In this document: piece after piece, positions 1 to 7,983 of the stretch
Layout: every line of letters begins with the position of its first letter
Numbering within the stretch: the first letter of the stretch is position 1
NCBI RefSeq assembly: GCF_900155915.1
Contig: NZ_FTPO01000001.1
Span: 310,001 to 374,000, forward strand
DNA from: Microbacterium sp. RU33B
GTDB taxonomy: Bacteria; Actinomycetota; Actinomycetes; Actinomycetales; Microbacteriaceae
Direction: 5' to 3'
DNA: 64,000 bases
Notes under the pieces: generated by a model
Told to the model about the DNA's origin: nothing
Databases searched by the model: none
What the model saw: the letters and a program-made list of their open reading frames with translations, nothing else
Position numbers and translations under genes: made by a program

Positions 1-1266
1 CTCCGCGATGTCATCGTCGAAGCCGTCGTAGCGGTCGGGCAGCGCACCCGGCACCGGGGGGAAGACCGTGGCGCCGTCGACCCGCTCGAGCCGGTCGAGG
101 GCGGGATCGCCGTTCGCGCGGAGGAAGTCGTCCCATGCCCAGGCCGACAGCGTCGTGATCTCCGAGTGGAGGAATTCCGGGCTCACGAGGCCGCGGGTCG
201 CGATCGTGGGGGCGCCGGGGCGGTCGCCCTCGTAGTTCGTCACCGCGGGGAAGTCGACCTCGATCACCTCTGCACCGGCCCGCTCGAGGTCGGCGCGCGC
301 GGCTTCCCACAGTGCGATCACGGACGGCCGGGTTTCTACTCGTCGGCCGGTCGGCCCGCCGATGCCGCCCTCGGGGGCGGTGCCGGCTTCCGGGTCGGCG
401 TTGACGTACATGCGGGGCACGCCGATGCGTCGTCCCGTGAGGTCGGTGCGGATGCCGCGATACGACGGCGGGCGCACCTGCGAGGCGGAAGGGAGGGCCA
501 CCCAGGGCTGTGCCCGCCAGAAGTCGCCGCGGGTCTCCCGGTCGTCGCCGACGATCACGTCGAGCACTTCGAGGAGATCGGCCATCGTGCGCGTGTGCGG
601 CACGACGACGTCCATCGTCGGCACGAGCGGCCAGTTGCCGCGCACCGAGATGACCCCGCGCGACGGCGTGTAGGCGCACAGGGCGTTGCACGACGCCGGG
701 GCCCGGCCGCTCGACCACGTCTCCTCGCCGAGCCCGAACGCGGCGAACGACGCCGCCGTGGCCGTTCCCGATCCGTTCGACGAACCCGACGCGAAGGCCG
801 ATGTGAGCCACTGCGCGCTGTACGGGCTCTCCGCGCGCCCGTAGAGCCCGCGCTGCATGCCGCCGTTGGCCATCGGCGGCATGTTCGTGAGCCCGAGGCA
901 GATCGCGCCGCCCGCACGCAGACGCTCGATCGTGAAGGCATCCCGCTGCGCGACGAGATCCGCGAACGCGGGGCTGCCCGCCGCGGCCGTCAGTCCGCGC
1001 ACGAGGTAGCTGTCCTTCGCCGTGTACGGGATGCCGTCGAGCGGACCGAGCGTCGCGCCCGCCGCGCGTCGTGCGTCGGAGGCGGCGGCTTCGGCGCGTG
1101 CGTCGGGGTTGCGCACGACGACCGCGTTCAGCGCCGTCTCGGTACCGGGGGCGTCGTACGCGTCGATGCGCGCGAGGTAGGCCTCGGTCACCTCGACCGC
1201 CGTGGTGGTTCCGGCTTCGAGGGCGGCGCGCAGATCGGCGATGGATGCCTCGACGACGTCGATCAC
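1..1266 (-). CDS. Amidase signature family hydrolase (C-terminus beyond window)
   Basis: This is the N-terminal 422 residues of an amidase-signature enzyme, which hydrolyses a C-N amide bond; the substrate is unknown. My translation shows the Ser-cisSer-Lys triad: Lys84 in YTAKDS, the GSSNGSG loop at about 161-167, and Ser186 in EETWSSGRAP. The frame stays open to base 1, so the C-terminus is missing. I chose the GTG start at 1266-1264 because it overlaps the TGA of the upstream agmatine deiminase gene (GTGA), implying translational coupling. The pairing suggests use of agmatine or a related amide, but that is inference. Confidence 0.85.
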   Translation of the reverse strand, partial: MIDVVEASIADLRAALEAGTTTAVEVTEAYLARIDAYDAPGTETALNAVVVRNPDARAEAAASDARRAAGATLGPLDGIPYTAKDSYLVRGLTAAAGSPAFADLVAQRDAFTIERLRAGGAICLGLTNMPPMANGGMQRGLYGRAESPYSAQWLTSAFASGSSNGSGTATAASFAAFGLGEETWSSGRAPASCNALCAYTPSRGVISVRGNWPLVPTMDVVVPHTRTMADLLEVLDVIVGDDRETRGDFWRAQPWVALPSASQVRPPSYRGIRTDLTGRRIGVPRMYVNADPEAGTAPEGGIGGPTGRRVETRPSVIALWEAARADLERAGAEVIEVDFPAVTNYEGDRPGAPTIATRGLVSPEFLHSEITTLSAWAWDDFLRANGDPALDRLERVDGATVFPPVPGALPDRYDGFDDDIAE

Positions 1267-2297
1267 GCCGTCACCGCGGGCTGCTGCTGGGTGATGCAGT
1301 GGATGCCGCCGCCGCGGGCGAAGATGGGCCGCGCGTCGACCGTCACCACGCGGCGCCCGGGGTACGCGTCCTCCAGGATCGCGCGGGCTGCGGCATCCGC
1401 CTCGGGCTCGCCGAAGCCGCAGGCGACGACCCCGCCGTTGACGACGAGGTGGTTGACATAACTCCAGTCCACGAAGCCCTCCTCGTCGCGGAGCGTCGCG
1501 GGCGCGGGCAGGTCGGTGATCCGCCACGGGTCGCCCGCGGCATCCGTCGACGCCTCCAGCACCGCGCGCAGCTCGCGCGTCACGGCGAAGTCGGGATGCT
1601 CGGGGTCGCGCTGCGCGTGCAGCAGGATGTGGCCGGGGGAGGCGATCGTGGCGACGATGTCGACGTGCCCGTTCGTGCCGAACTCGTCGTAGTCGCGCGT
1701 GAGGCCGCGCGGCAGCCAGACGGCGTGGGTCGTGCCGATCGTGCGGGCGAGCTCGGCCTCGACGCGCTGACGGTCGGCGAACGGGTTGCGCCGGGGATCG
1801 AGCTGCACGGTGTCGGTGAGCAGCACCGTGCCCCGACCGTCGACGTGGATGCCGCCGCCTTCGTTGACGAGCACGGAGCTGACGAGCTGCGCGTTCGTGC
1901 GCTCGGCGATGAAACGTGCGATCTGCGCCGACAGCGACCACTCCGCCCATTCGGGCGCACCCCAGCCGTTGAAGATCCAGTCGACGGCACCCAGCACACC
2001 GGGCCGCTCGTCGTCGACGACGAACGTCGGGCCGAAGTCGCGCATCCAGAACTCGTCGAGAGGCGCGATCTCGATCTCGATCTCGCTTCCGAGCATCCGC
2101 CGTGCGCGGGAGGCCTCGCTCGGGTCGACCACCATCGTCACCGGCTCGAACCCGGCCACGGCGTGGGCCACGTCGGTCCAGGCCGCATAGCCGCCCTCGC
2201 GCCACGCCTCCCCGTCGCCGAGGGTCACGCCCTCGCGCGGGAACGCCATCCAGGTGCGGTCGTGCGCGTCACCCTCGTGCGGCATCCTCCACGACAT
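1263..2297 (-). CDS. Agmatine deiminase / peptidylarginine deiminase family protein
   Basis: The predicted 344-residue enzyme belongs to the guanidino-group-modifying superfamily and probably converts agmatine to N-carbamoylputrescine and ammonia. The C-terminal GGGIHCITQQQP carries the catalytic cysteine, and the N-terminal half has WMRDFGPTF and the central NEGGGIHVDGRG, both typical of AguA. I chose the ATG at 2297 because GAGGGGG lies about five bases upstream; an in-frame ATG 30 bases further up is possible. It overlaps the downstream amidase gene by four bases, so the two form an operon. Peptidylarginine deiminase activity is less likely at this length. Confidence 0.88.
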   Translation of the reverse strand: MSWRMPHEGDAHDRTWMAFPREGVTLGDGEAWREGGYAAWTDVAHAVAGFEPVTMVVDPSEASRARRMLGSEIEIEIAPLDEFWMRDFGPTFVVDDERPGVLGAVDWIFNGWGAPEWAEWSLSAQIARFIAERTNAQLVSSVLVNEGGGIHVDGRGTVLLTDTVQLDPRRNPFADRQRVEAELARTIGTTHAVWLPRGLTRDYDEFGTNGHVDIVATIASPGHILLHAQRDPEHPDFAVTRELRAVLEASTDAAGDPWRITDLPAPATLRDEEGFVDWSYVNHLVVNGGVVACGFGEPEADAAARAILEDAYPGRRVVTVDARPIFARGGGIHCITQQQPAVTA

Positions 2298-2440
2298 CGT
2301 GTCCCCCTCGTTCTTCGCTCGCTCAAGCATGCCCTCGTCGGGGGAGCGAGCGCGAGGGGCGCTCCGCGCGAGCCGGACTGTGGACAACCGGACGGTCGTG
2401 CTCGGGTGCGGCACGATGGAGCGGAGTCGACGAGGAGCAG

Positions 2441-3787
2441 ATGACGAACGATCCGCAGCCCCCCGACGTGCTGGGCGATCTCTCCGACCTGATGCGCGAC
2501 GAGCACCGGCCCGACGACGGCCGCGACACGGTCGATCCGGCTGCGGGTCGGCGTGGTCGGCGTGTCCTCCTCGGCACCCTCGCGGTCTTCGCGACGTTCG
2601 TCCTCGTCTCCGGCGGCTACGCGGCGTGGGCGCTCACCGCCCCGCTTCCTCCTCCCGTGATCTCGGCCGAGGCGCCGCAGGCGGTGCCGGCACCCGCCGC
2701 TGCGATCGTCCTGCCCACCGACGGCGCGTCGGCGATCAGCGTCACGGGCGGCGAGGAGTACCTCGGCGCGGACGGGTTCTCGCTGGCCGGGGGCATCGGC
2801 GAGGCGCGCCCGATCGCGAGCATCAGCAAGCTGATCACCGCGCTCGTCGTTCTCGACGCCCACCCGCTCGTGGATGCCGTCGACCCCGGCCCCACGATCA
2901 CGTTCGACGAAGCGGATCATGACCTCTACGACGCGTATTACGTGCGGGGTGCCACGATCGCCGCGATGCCGACCGGCAGCTCGATGTCTCTGCATGATGC
3001 GCTCGCGACGATGCTCATCCCGTCGGCGAGCAATTATGCCGAAGCGGTCTCGACGTGGGCATTCGGTTCGCAGAGCGCGTTCCTCCGCGCCGCCCGCGAC
3101 TGGCTCGACGCGCAGGGGATGTCCGGCACCACGATCGTGGAGCCCACGGGCCTGAGTCCGCGCAACATCAGCACCCCGGCCGATCTGATGATCCTCGCGA
3201 ACCTCGCCGCCGCGAACCCGGCGATCGCCTCCATCGCCGCCACGCGCACGCTGGCGCTGCCCGGACCGGGCTTCATGACGAACACGAACGACCTTCTGGG
3301 CCTCGAAGGCGTCACCGGTCTCAAGACCGGGAACCTGGGGGAGGGCACCTACAGCCTGCTGTACACGGCGACCGTCGACGCGGGGCCGGCGTCACCGGTC
3401 CGTGTCACGGGCGTCGTGCTCGGCGGCTTCTCTCGCGACGCGGTGGACCAGGGGGTGCTGCTGACGCTGAGGTCGATCCGCGAGGGGTTCCACGACGTCT
3501 CCGTGTCCACGAGCGGACGCGGGATCGGCTCGGTGACCACGCCGTGGGGCTCGACCGCACGGCTCGTGATCGTCGAGAGCGAGACGATCTTCACGTGGTC
3601 CGACACACCGATCGACGTCGCACTCGACATCGACACCCCCGCGGCCTACATCGACGGCGAGGTCGTCGGCACCATCACGTGGTCGGCCGGCCCGAAGACC
3701 GCGCGCTCCGATGTGCGCATCGAGGGGACGATCGACCCTCCCGGCGCCTGGTGGCGACTGACGCACCCGTTCGAGCTCGGTGGCTGA
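2441..3787 (+). CDS. D-alanyl-D-alanine carboxypeptidase-like protein (peptidase S11)
   Basis: A 448-residue membrane-anchored penicillin-binding protein homologue that should trim the stem peptide of peptidoglycan outside the cell. A cytoplasmic head of about 40 residues precedes a transmembrane segment at about 42-66. The S11 catalytic boxes follow: SISK (Ser127, Lys130) and LKTG near residue 290. The middle box reads PSASNYAE where relatives usually have PSANN, so the Asn of S-x-N appears replaced by Ser. GAGGAG lies four bases before the ATG. It stands alone, divergent from the agmatine deiminase gene. Confidence 0.85.
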   Translation: MTNDPQPPDVLGDLSDLMRDEHRPDDGRDTVDPAAGRRGRRVLLGTLAVFATFVLVSGGYAAWALTAPLPPPVISAEAPQAVPAPAAAIVLPTDGASAISVTGGEEYLGADGFSLAGGIGEARPIASISKLITALVVLDAHPLVDAVDPGPTITFDEADHDLYDAYYVRGATIAAMPTGSSMSLHDALATMLIPSASNYAEAVSTWAFGSQSAFLRAARDWLDAQGMSGTTIVEPTGLSPRNISTPADLMILANLAAANPAIASIAATRTLALPGPGFMTNTNDLLGLEGVTGLKTGNLGEGTYSLLYTATVDAGPASPVRVTGVVLGGFSRDAVDQGVLLTLRSIREGFHDVSVSTSGRGIGSVTTPWGSTARLVIVESETIFTWSDTPIDVALDIDTPAAYIDGEVVGTITWSAGPKTARSDVRIEGTIDPPGAWWRLTHPFELGG

Positions 3788-3808
3788 CGAGTCGGTTAGG
3801 GTCGGAGC

Positions 3809-4207
3809 ATGGAGCAGCCCGACTCGTGGACCCGCATCGAGGAGAGCGACTTCGTCTCGCTGGGCACGTTCCGAAAGACCGGGGTGGTCGTCGAGACCCC
3901 CGTGTGGATCGCCCGCGACGGCGACGATCTCGTCGTGACGACGGAACGGGCCACCGGGAAGGTCAAGAGGCTCCGACGCAATCCGGAGGTGACCCTGCAG
4001 CCCTGCAGCCGCATGGGGGCGATCCAGGAAGGCTCGGAGAAGGTCACCGGGCGTGCCCGGCTCGTCGAGGGCGACGAGACCGCCGATGCGGCCCTCGCCG
4101 CGAAGTACGGCTTCCAGTTCCGTGCGATCCTCGGCGCCGAGCGGTTCGTCCGCCGCCTGCAGCGTCGCGAGGGTCAGCGCGTCATCATCCGCATCACGCG
4201 CGCATAG
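3809..4207 (+). CDS. PPOX-class F420-dependent enzyme (Rv2061-like)
   Basis: A 132-residue split-barrel flavin/deazaflavin-binding protein. TPVWIARDGDDLVVTT, TGKVKRLRRNPEVTLQPC and the C-terminal YGFQFRAI follow the pattern of the Rv2061c-like subgroup of pyridoxamine-phosphate-oxidase-fold proteins, which is predicted to bind F420. The substrate is unknown. A GGAG sequence sits just before the ATG. It is 21 bases after the carboxypeptidase gene and may be co-transcribed, and it converges with the FNT channel gene. F420 use is inferred from the family. Confidence 0.82.
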   Translation: MEQPDSWTRIEESDFVSLGTFRKTGVVVETPVWIARDGDDLVVTTERATGKVKRLRRNPEVTLQPCSRMGAIQEGSEKVTGRARLVEGDETADAALAAKYGFQFRAILGAERFVRRLQRREGQRVIIRITRA

Positions 4208-4238
4208 CCGGTCGCGGCCTTCGGTCGCTGCGCGACGT

Positions 4239-5072
4239 TCAGTCGCGGTGGAATCGGCGATCGTCGTTCGCGTAGGCGTAGTACAGGCCGATGAGGAGTC
4301 CGCCGCCGACGTAGTTGCCCAGCAGGACGATGCCGAGATTGCCGAGGGCGAGCCCGACGTCGATCCCGTCCTGCAGCCCGACGACGGAGAACAGCACCGT
4401 ATTGGCGACCGAGTGCTCGAACCCCACGAAGCCGAACACGAACACACTCGCGATCATCACGAGCATCTTGCCGACGTCGCTCTTGATGAGGCCGTTGTAG
4501 ACGAGCAGCATCGCGAGGTTGATCATGAAGTTGCAGAAGATCGCGCGGATGAACAGGTCGCCCCACCCCGCGACCCCCTCCGTGAGATACGAGAGCTTGT
4601 GGTCGACGGCCTCGACCATCTGGGTGCCCACTTCTCCGTCGCCCAGCGTCGAGAACTTCACCAGGAGGGCGACGAACAGGCCGCCGACGAGGTTGCCGGC
4701 GTAGCAGAGCACCAGGATGCGCAGGAGCCGCCACCACACGGCGCTGCGGTAGTAGGCGCCCACGGTGACGATCATCATGTTCGAGGTCAGCAGCTCGGAC
4801 TTGCTGTAATAGATGAACACGAGCGCGAAGCCGAACACCACGGCGCCGATCATGTGCCCCACGCCGTCGAGCTCGCCTCGGGCGATGCCGTCGAACGCCG
4901 CGATGACGGCGTAGTACGTGAGGTACATCACGCCGATGATCGCGCCGGCCATCGCCGCGCGCATCAGGTAGATGCGGATGAGGGCGCCGCTCATGACCGT
5001 CTTCGTGTCCAGCGCGGTCAGCACCGTCGAGATGAACTGCTTGCCGGGGAACAGCTGACTCTGGTCGGTCAT
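4239..5072 (-). CDS. Formate/nitrite transporter (FNT) family channel
   Basis: A 277-residue polytopic membrane protein of the formate/nitrite channel family, which passes small monovalent anions such as formate, nitrite or hydrosulfide. The diagnostic loops are visible: SELLTSNM, CNFMINLAM and GFEHSVANT, plus the repeated hydrophobic segments expected of the six-helix fold. The length is normal. No formate or nitrite enzyme lies nearby, so the substrate cannot be assigned. The gene is monocistronic and converges with the PPOX gene. Confidence 0.9.
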   Translation of the reverse strand: MTDQSQLFPGKQFISTVLTALDTKTVMSGALIRIYLMRAAMAGAIIGVMYLTYYAVIAAFDGIARGELDGVGHMIGAVVFGFALVFIYYSKSELLTSNMMIVTVGAYYRSAVWWRLLRILVLCYAGNLVGGLFVALLVKFSTLGDGEVGTQMVEAVDHKLSYLTEGVAGWGDLFIRAIFCNFMINLAMLLVYNGLIKSDVGKMLVMIASVFVFGFVGFEHSVANTVLFSVVGLQDGIDVGLALGNLGIVLLGNYVGGGLLIGLYYAYANDDRRFHRD

Positions 5073-5157
5073 GCGGCTAGGTTCCCACGGAATCCGGCGA
5101 CACGGGGTGCGCGCCGGGTCTCAGATCCTGGTGTCCGATGCGACGTGTCTCCGCCGC

Positions 5158-5760
5158 TCACGCGCCGACGTGCACCGGGCCACCACCGGCGTCCGATTCC
5201 AGGCCGAGGAGGACCTCGTTGCGGCGGAGGAACGCGGGCATGAACGGCGGGTCGAACCGGGCGGATGTCTCGACCCCTGTCGGCACCAGTCCGGCGGCGC
5301 GAACATCGTCGCGGAGCTTCTCCAGGCGCTCGCGATAGCGCGACTCGGACCACCCTCCGCTGTAGCGCGCCGCGGCGACAACGGAGCTCGGCACCGTGCG
5401 CACCTGCACCCTCTCGTCGGCGGGTGCGGGCGCGGCGTCGGCTGTCAAGGATGCAGGCAGGACGAAAGACACGGTGTACTCCGCTCCGCGGGTGGTCGTC
5501 ACCGCGTCGATCGCGCGGGGTGCGGGGGCCCCGGCCTCCGGAGGATCGGTGTAGGTCTGGAGCACGGGCGCGGTCATGTCGATCTTGCTGCGGGTGGAAT
5601 TGGCGCCCGCGATGTACGCGAAGAGATGCCGGAACGCCCGGCTCCCGGCGGATTCGAACGGTCCCTCGACTCTGACCTGTGCGACGAGATGCTCCGGGTA
5701 CTGCCGCGTCTCGAACGAGCCGTAGTCGCGGAGGACCTCGTAGGGCTGCTGCTCGGTCAT
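5158..5760 (-). CDS. SOUL family heme-binding protein
   Basis: A 200-residue SOUL-domain protein. It starts with the typical YEVLRDYGSFETRQYP and continues with SRAFRHLFAYIAGAN, KIDMTAPV and a RYSGGWSESRYRERLEKL segment, all in family order. SOUL proteins bind haem or porphyrins in some organisms; bacterial members are poorly characterised and no invariant haem ligand can be claimed here. There is no signal peptide, so it is probably cytoplasmic. It lies downstream of yajQ on the same strand, separated by 141 bases that contain a small inverted repeat (5827-5850). Confidence 0.85.
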   Translation of the reverse strand: MTEQQPYEVLRDYGSFETRQYPEHLVAQVRVEGPFESAGSRAFRHLFAYIAGANSTRSKIDMTAPVLQTYTDPPEAGAPAPRAIDAVTTTRGAEYTVSFVLPASLTADAAPAPADERVQVRTVPSSVVAAARYSGGWSESRYRERLEKLRDDVRAAGLVPTGVETSARFDPPFMPAFLRRNEVLLGLESDAGGGPVHVGA

Positions 5761-5901
5761 CGGATCTCGATTCTCCTGGCCCCGGCCGGGTGTTCCACGC
5801 TCAGATCCGACGGACCCCTCCCGAGGGTCGCACAGCCGCCGTCGTGCGACGAAGGACGAAGGTCGCGCGGGGATGGCCGCTCAGGGGGCCGCGAGCTCGA
5901 A

Positions 5902-6390
5902 CTACCGGTAGTTCGTGTACTGGAGGTCGACGTCGAGGTCGGCCGCCTTGAGGAGGCGCTGGACTTCCTGGAGGTCGTCGCGGCTCTTGGACTGCACACG
6001 CAGCTCGTCGCCCTGGATCTGGGATTTGACGCCCTTGGGCCCCTCGTCGCGGATGATCTTGCTGATCTTCTTCGCGTTCTCCGACGAGATGCCGTCCTTG
6101 AGCGTCGAGACGATGCGGTACTCCTTGCCGCTCGCGAACGGCTCGCCCGACTCGAGGCTCTTCAGCGAGATGCCCCGCTTGATGAGCTTGGACTGGAACA
6201 CATCGAGCACGGCCTTGGCGCGCTCTTCGGTGTTGGCCTTGATGAGGATCGACTCGCCGCTCCACTCGACCGAGGCCCCGGTGCCCTTGAAGTCGTAGCG
6301 CTGCTCGATCTCCTTGCGCGCCTGGTTGAGGGCGTTCTCCGCCTCCTGGTGGTCGACCTTGCTGACGATGTCGAACGAGGAATCTGCCAT
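5902..6390 (-). CDS. yajQ: YajQ family nucleotide-binding protein
   Basis: A 162-residue member of the UPF0234/YajQ family, a two-lobed ferredoxin-like fold; some members bind cyclic di-GMP. It opens with [18 protein letters not shown] and has [16 protein letters not shown] and [17 protein letters not shown], which are family hallmarks at the normal length. The ATG at 6390 begins this conserved block; the frame runs further upstream but into the operator region of the divergent transporter operon. A perfect 18-bp LacI-type palindrome lies 27 bases upstream of this start. Confidence 0.93.
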   Translation of the reverse strand: MADSSFDIVSKVDHQEAENALNQARKEIEQRYDFKGTGASVEWSGESILIKANTEERAKAVLDVFQSKLIKRGISLKSLESGEPFASGKEYRIVSTLKDGISSENAKKISKIIRDEGPKGVKSQIQGDELRVQSKSRDDLQEVQRLLKAADLDVDLQYTNYR

Positions 6391-6416
6391 GTCCGAGATT
6401 CTACCCGGCACCGGAA

Positions 6417-6434
6417 ACTGCAAGCGCTTGCAGT
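6417..6434. promoter_or_regulatory. LacI-family operator (perfect 18-bp palindrome)
   Basis: ACTGCAAGCGCTTGCAGT is a perfect palindrome with the central CG typical of LacI/GalR-family operators. It lies between divergent yajQ and the glucan transporter operon, about 200 bases before the binding-protein start. The matching repressor gene is not in this window. Confidence 0.8.
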
Positions 6435-6505
6435 CCGCCGGGGGTCGAACGTCCCTCCCTGCGGTCCGTATGTCACGGAAATGTCTCGATACTCGTCCCC
6501 AGGTA

Positions 6506-6533
6506 TTGCAATTCGGCCTATCGGTGGCACAAT
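6506..6533 (+). promoter_or_regulatory. Probable promoter of the glucan ABC transporter operon
   Basis: TTGCAA (-35, 6506-6511) and CACAAT (-10, 6528-6533) are separated by 16 bases. The -10 end touches the second operator, so repressor binding would block transcription. Assigned by eye. Confidence 0.5.
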
Positions 6534-6546
6534 GTAAGCGCTTGCA
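6533..6546. promoter_or_regulatory. Second LacI-family operator overlapping the promoter
   Basis: TGTAAGCGCTTGCA shares the AAGCGCTT core of the upstream palindrome, with one mismatch between its arms. Its centre is 114 bases downstream of the first site, about 11 helical turns, which would permit looping. Confidence 0.75.
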
Positions 6547-6634
6547 GGATTCTGTGAGCGGAAGAGCGACCATTGTCGGTGCCTACGCCGACCGCGGTCG
6601 GATCCTCCCATTCCACTTTGAGAGAGGCACACCG

Positions 6635-7891
6635 ATGAAGGTGAACAAGAAGGGCGCGATCGCCCTGACCGCGCTGGTCGCGGGCAGCATGCTCGCTCTC
6701 GCGGGCTGCGCGAGCGGCGGCGGCGGCGAATCGACCGACGGTGGCGACGGCGGAGACGCCACGCCCATCACGATCTGGGTCGACATCGAGCGCAAGCCGG
6801 CACTCGAGCCGGTCGCGAAGGCGTTCACGGAAGACACCGGCGTTCCGGTCAAGATCGTGACGAAGGACTTCGCCACGGTCGACCAGGACTTCATCAGCCA
6901 GGTTCCGACCGGCAAGGGCCCCGACGTCATCGTCAGCCCCCACGACAAGCTCGGTGCGTACGTCGCCGCCGGTGTCGTGGCCCCGATCGAGCTCGGCGAC
7001 GTCGCCTCCGGCCTCGCGGAGTCGGCCGTCCAGGCCGTCACGTACGAGGGCAAGGTCTACGGCATGCCGTACTCGATCGAGAACGTCGCGCTCGTGCGCA
7101 ACACCGACCTCGTCCCCGACGCCAAGGCCACGTTCGACGAGGTCATCGCCGCAGGCCAGGCCGCCGGCACCGAGTACCCGTTCCTCGTGGGCCTGTCGCC
7201 CGAGCAGGGCGACCCGTACCACCTCTTCCCGCTGCAGACCTCGTTCGGCTCGATGGTGTTCGCGCAGAACGCCGACGGCTCGTACGACTCGTCGAACCTC
7301 GTGATCGGCGACGAGGCGGGCGTGGCATTCGCGCAGGCTCTCGCCACGTGGGGCGCCGCGGGCTCGGGCGTCATCAACGCCAACATCGACGGAGACCGCG
7401 CACGCGAGTTCTTCCTCGACGGCAAGTCGCCGTACTACCTGACCGGTCCGTGGAACATCCCCGCGATCGCCGAGAAGGGCATCAACTACGCGATCGACCC
7501 GCTGCCCTCGGCCGGCGGCCAGGAGGCGCGCCCGTTCATCGGCGTCAACGCCTTCTTCCTCTCGAGCAAGTCCACCAACGCTCTGGCGGCGACGAACTTC
7601 ATCGTCAACTACCTCAGCACCGAGGACGCGCAGCTGGCCCTCTACGAGGTCGGCGGACGCCCGCCGGCACTCACGTCGGCGTACGACGCCGCTGCGGCTG
7701 AGGACCCGGATGTCGAGGCCTTCGGCAAGATCGGCCAGTCCGGCATGCCGATGCCCGCGATCCCCGAGATGGGCGCCGTGTGGTCCGACTGGGGCAACGC
7801 CGAGCTGCAGATCATCAAGGGCGAGGGTGGAGACCCGGCCGCGATCTGGGCGACCATGGCCGAGAACATCAAGGCCAAGCTCGCCGGCTGA
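6635..7891 (+). CDS. Maltose/maltodextrin-type ABC transporter substrate-binding lipoprotein
   Basis: A 418-residue extracellular solute-binding protein. The lipobox LALAGC places the lipidated Cys at residue 25, followed by a Gly/Ser/Asp linker and ITIWVDIERKPALEPVAKAF, typical of family 1 (MalE-like) proteins. GVNAFFLSSKS and the C-terminal PAIPEMGAVW also fit MalE. I chose the ATG at 6635 because AGAGAGG precedes it. It heads the operon with two permeases and a GH13 enzyme, consistent with uptake of maltodextrins or similar alpha-glucosides. The exact sugar is inferred. Confidence 0.9.
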   Translation: MKVNKKGAIALTALVAGSMLALAGCASGGGGESTDGGDGGDATPITIWVDIERKPALEPVAKAFTEDTGVPVKIVTKDFATVDQDFISQVPTGKGPDVIVSPHDKLGAYVAAGVVAPIELGDVASGLAESAVQAVTYEGKVYGMPYSIENVALVRNTDLVPDAKATFDEVIAAGQAAGTEYPFLVGLSPEQGDPYHLFPLQTSFGSMVFAQNADGSYDSSNLVIGDEAGVAFAQALATWGAAGSGVINANIDGDRAREFFLDGKSPYYLTGPWNIPAIAEKGINYAIDPLPSAGGQEARPFIGVNAFFLSSKSTNALAATNFIVNYLSTEDAQLALYEVGGRPPALTSAYDAAAAEDPDVEAFGKIGQSGMPMPAIPEMGAVWSDWGNAELQIIKGEGGDPAAIWATMAENIKAKLAG

Positions 7892-7899
7892 CCCGGCAC

Positions 7900-7939
7900 G
7901 AGAGGTGGGTGGGGCTTTCGCGGGCCTCACCCACCTCTC
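7900..7939 (+). terminator. Intercistronic hairpin between binding-protein and first permease genes
   Basis: GAGAGGTGGGTG (7900-7911) pairs perfectly with CACCCACCTCTC (7928-7939) around a 16-base loop. It lacks a U-run. Such hairpins after abundant binding-protein genes usually protect the upstream mRNA or reduce read-through, which is inferred here. Confidence 0.65.
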
Positions 7940-7983
7940 TACTCTGAACCCAGAACGACCCTGCGACGAGGAAGTCTCTTTCA

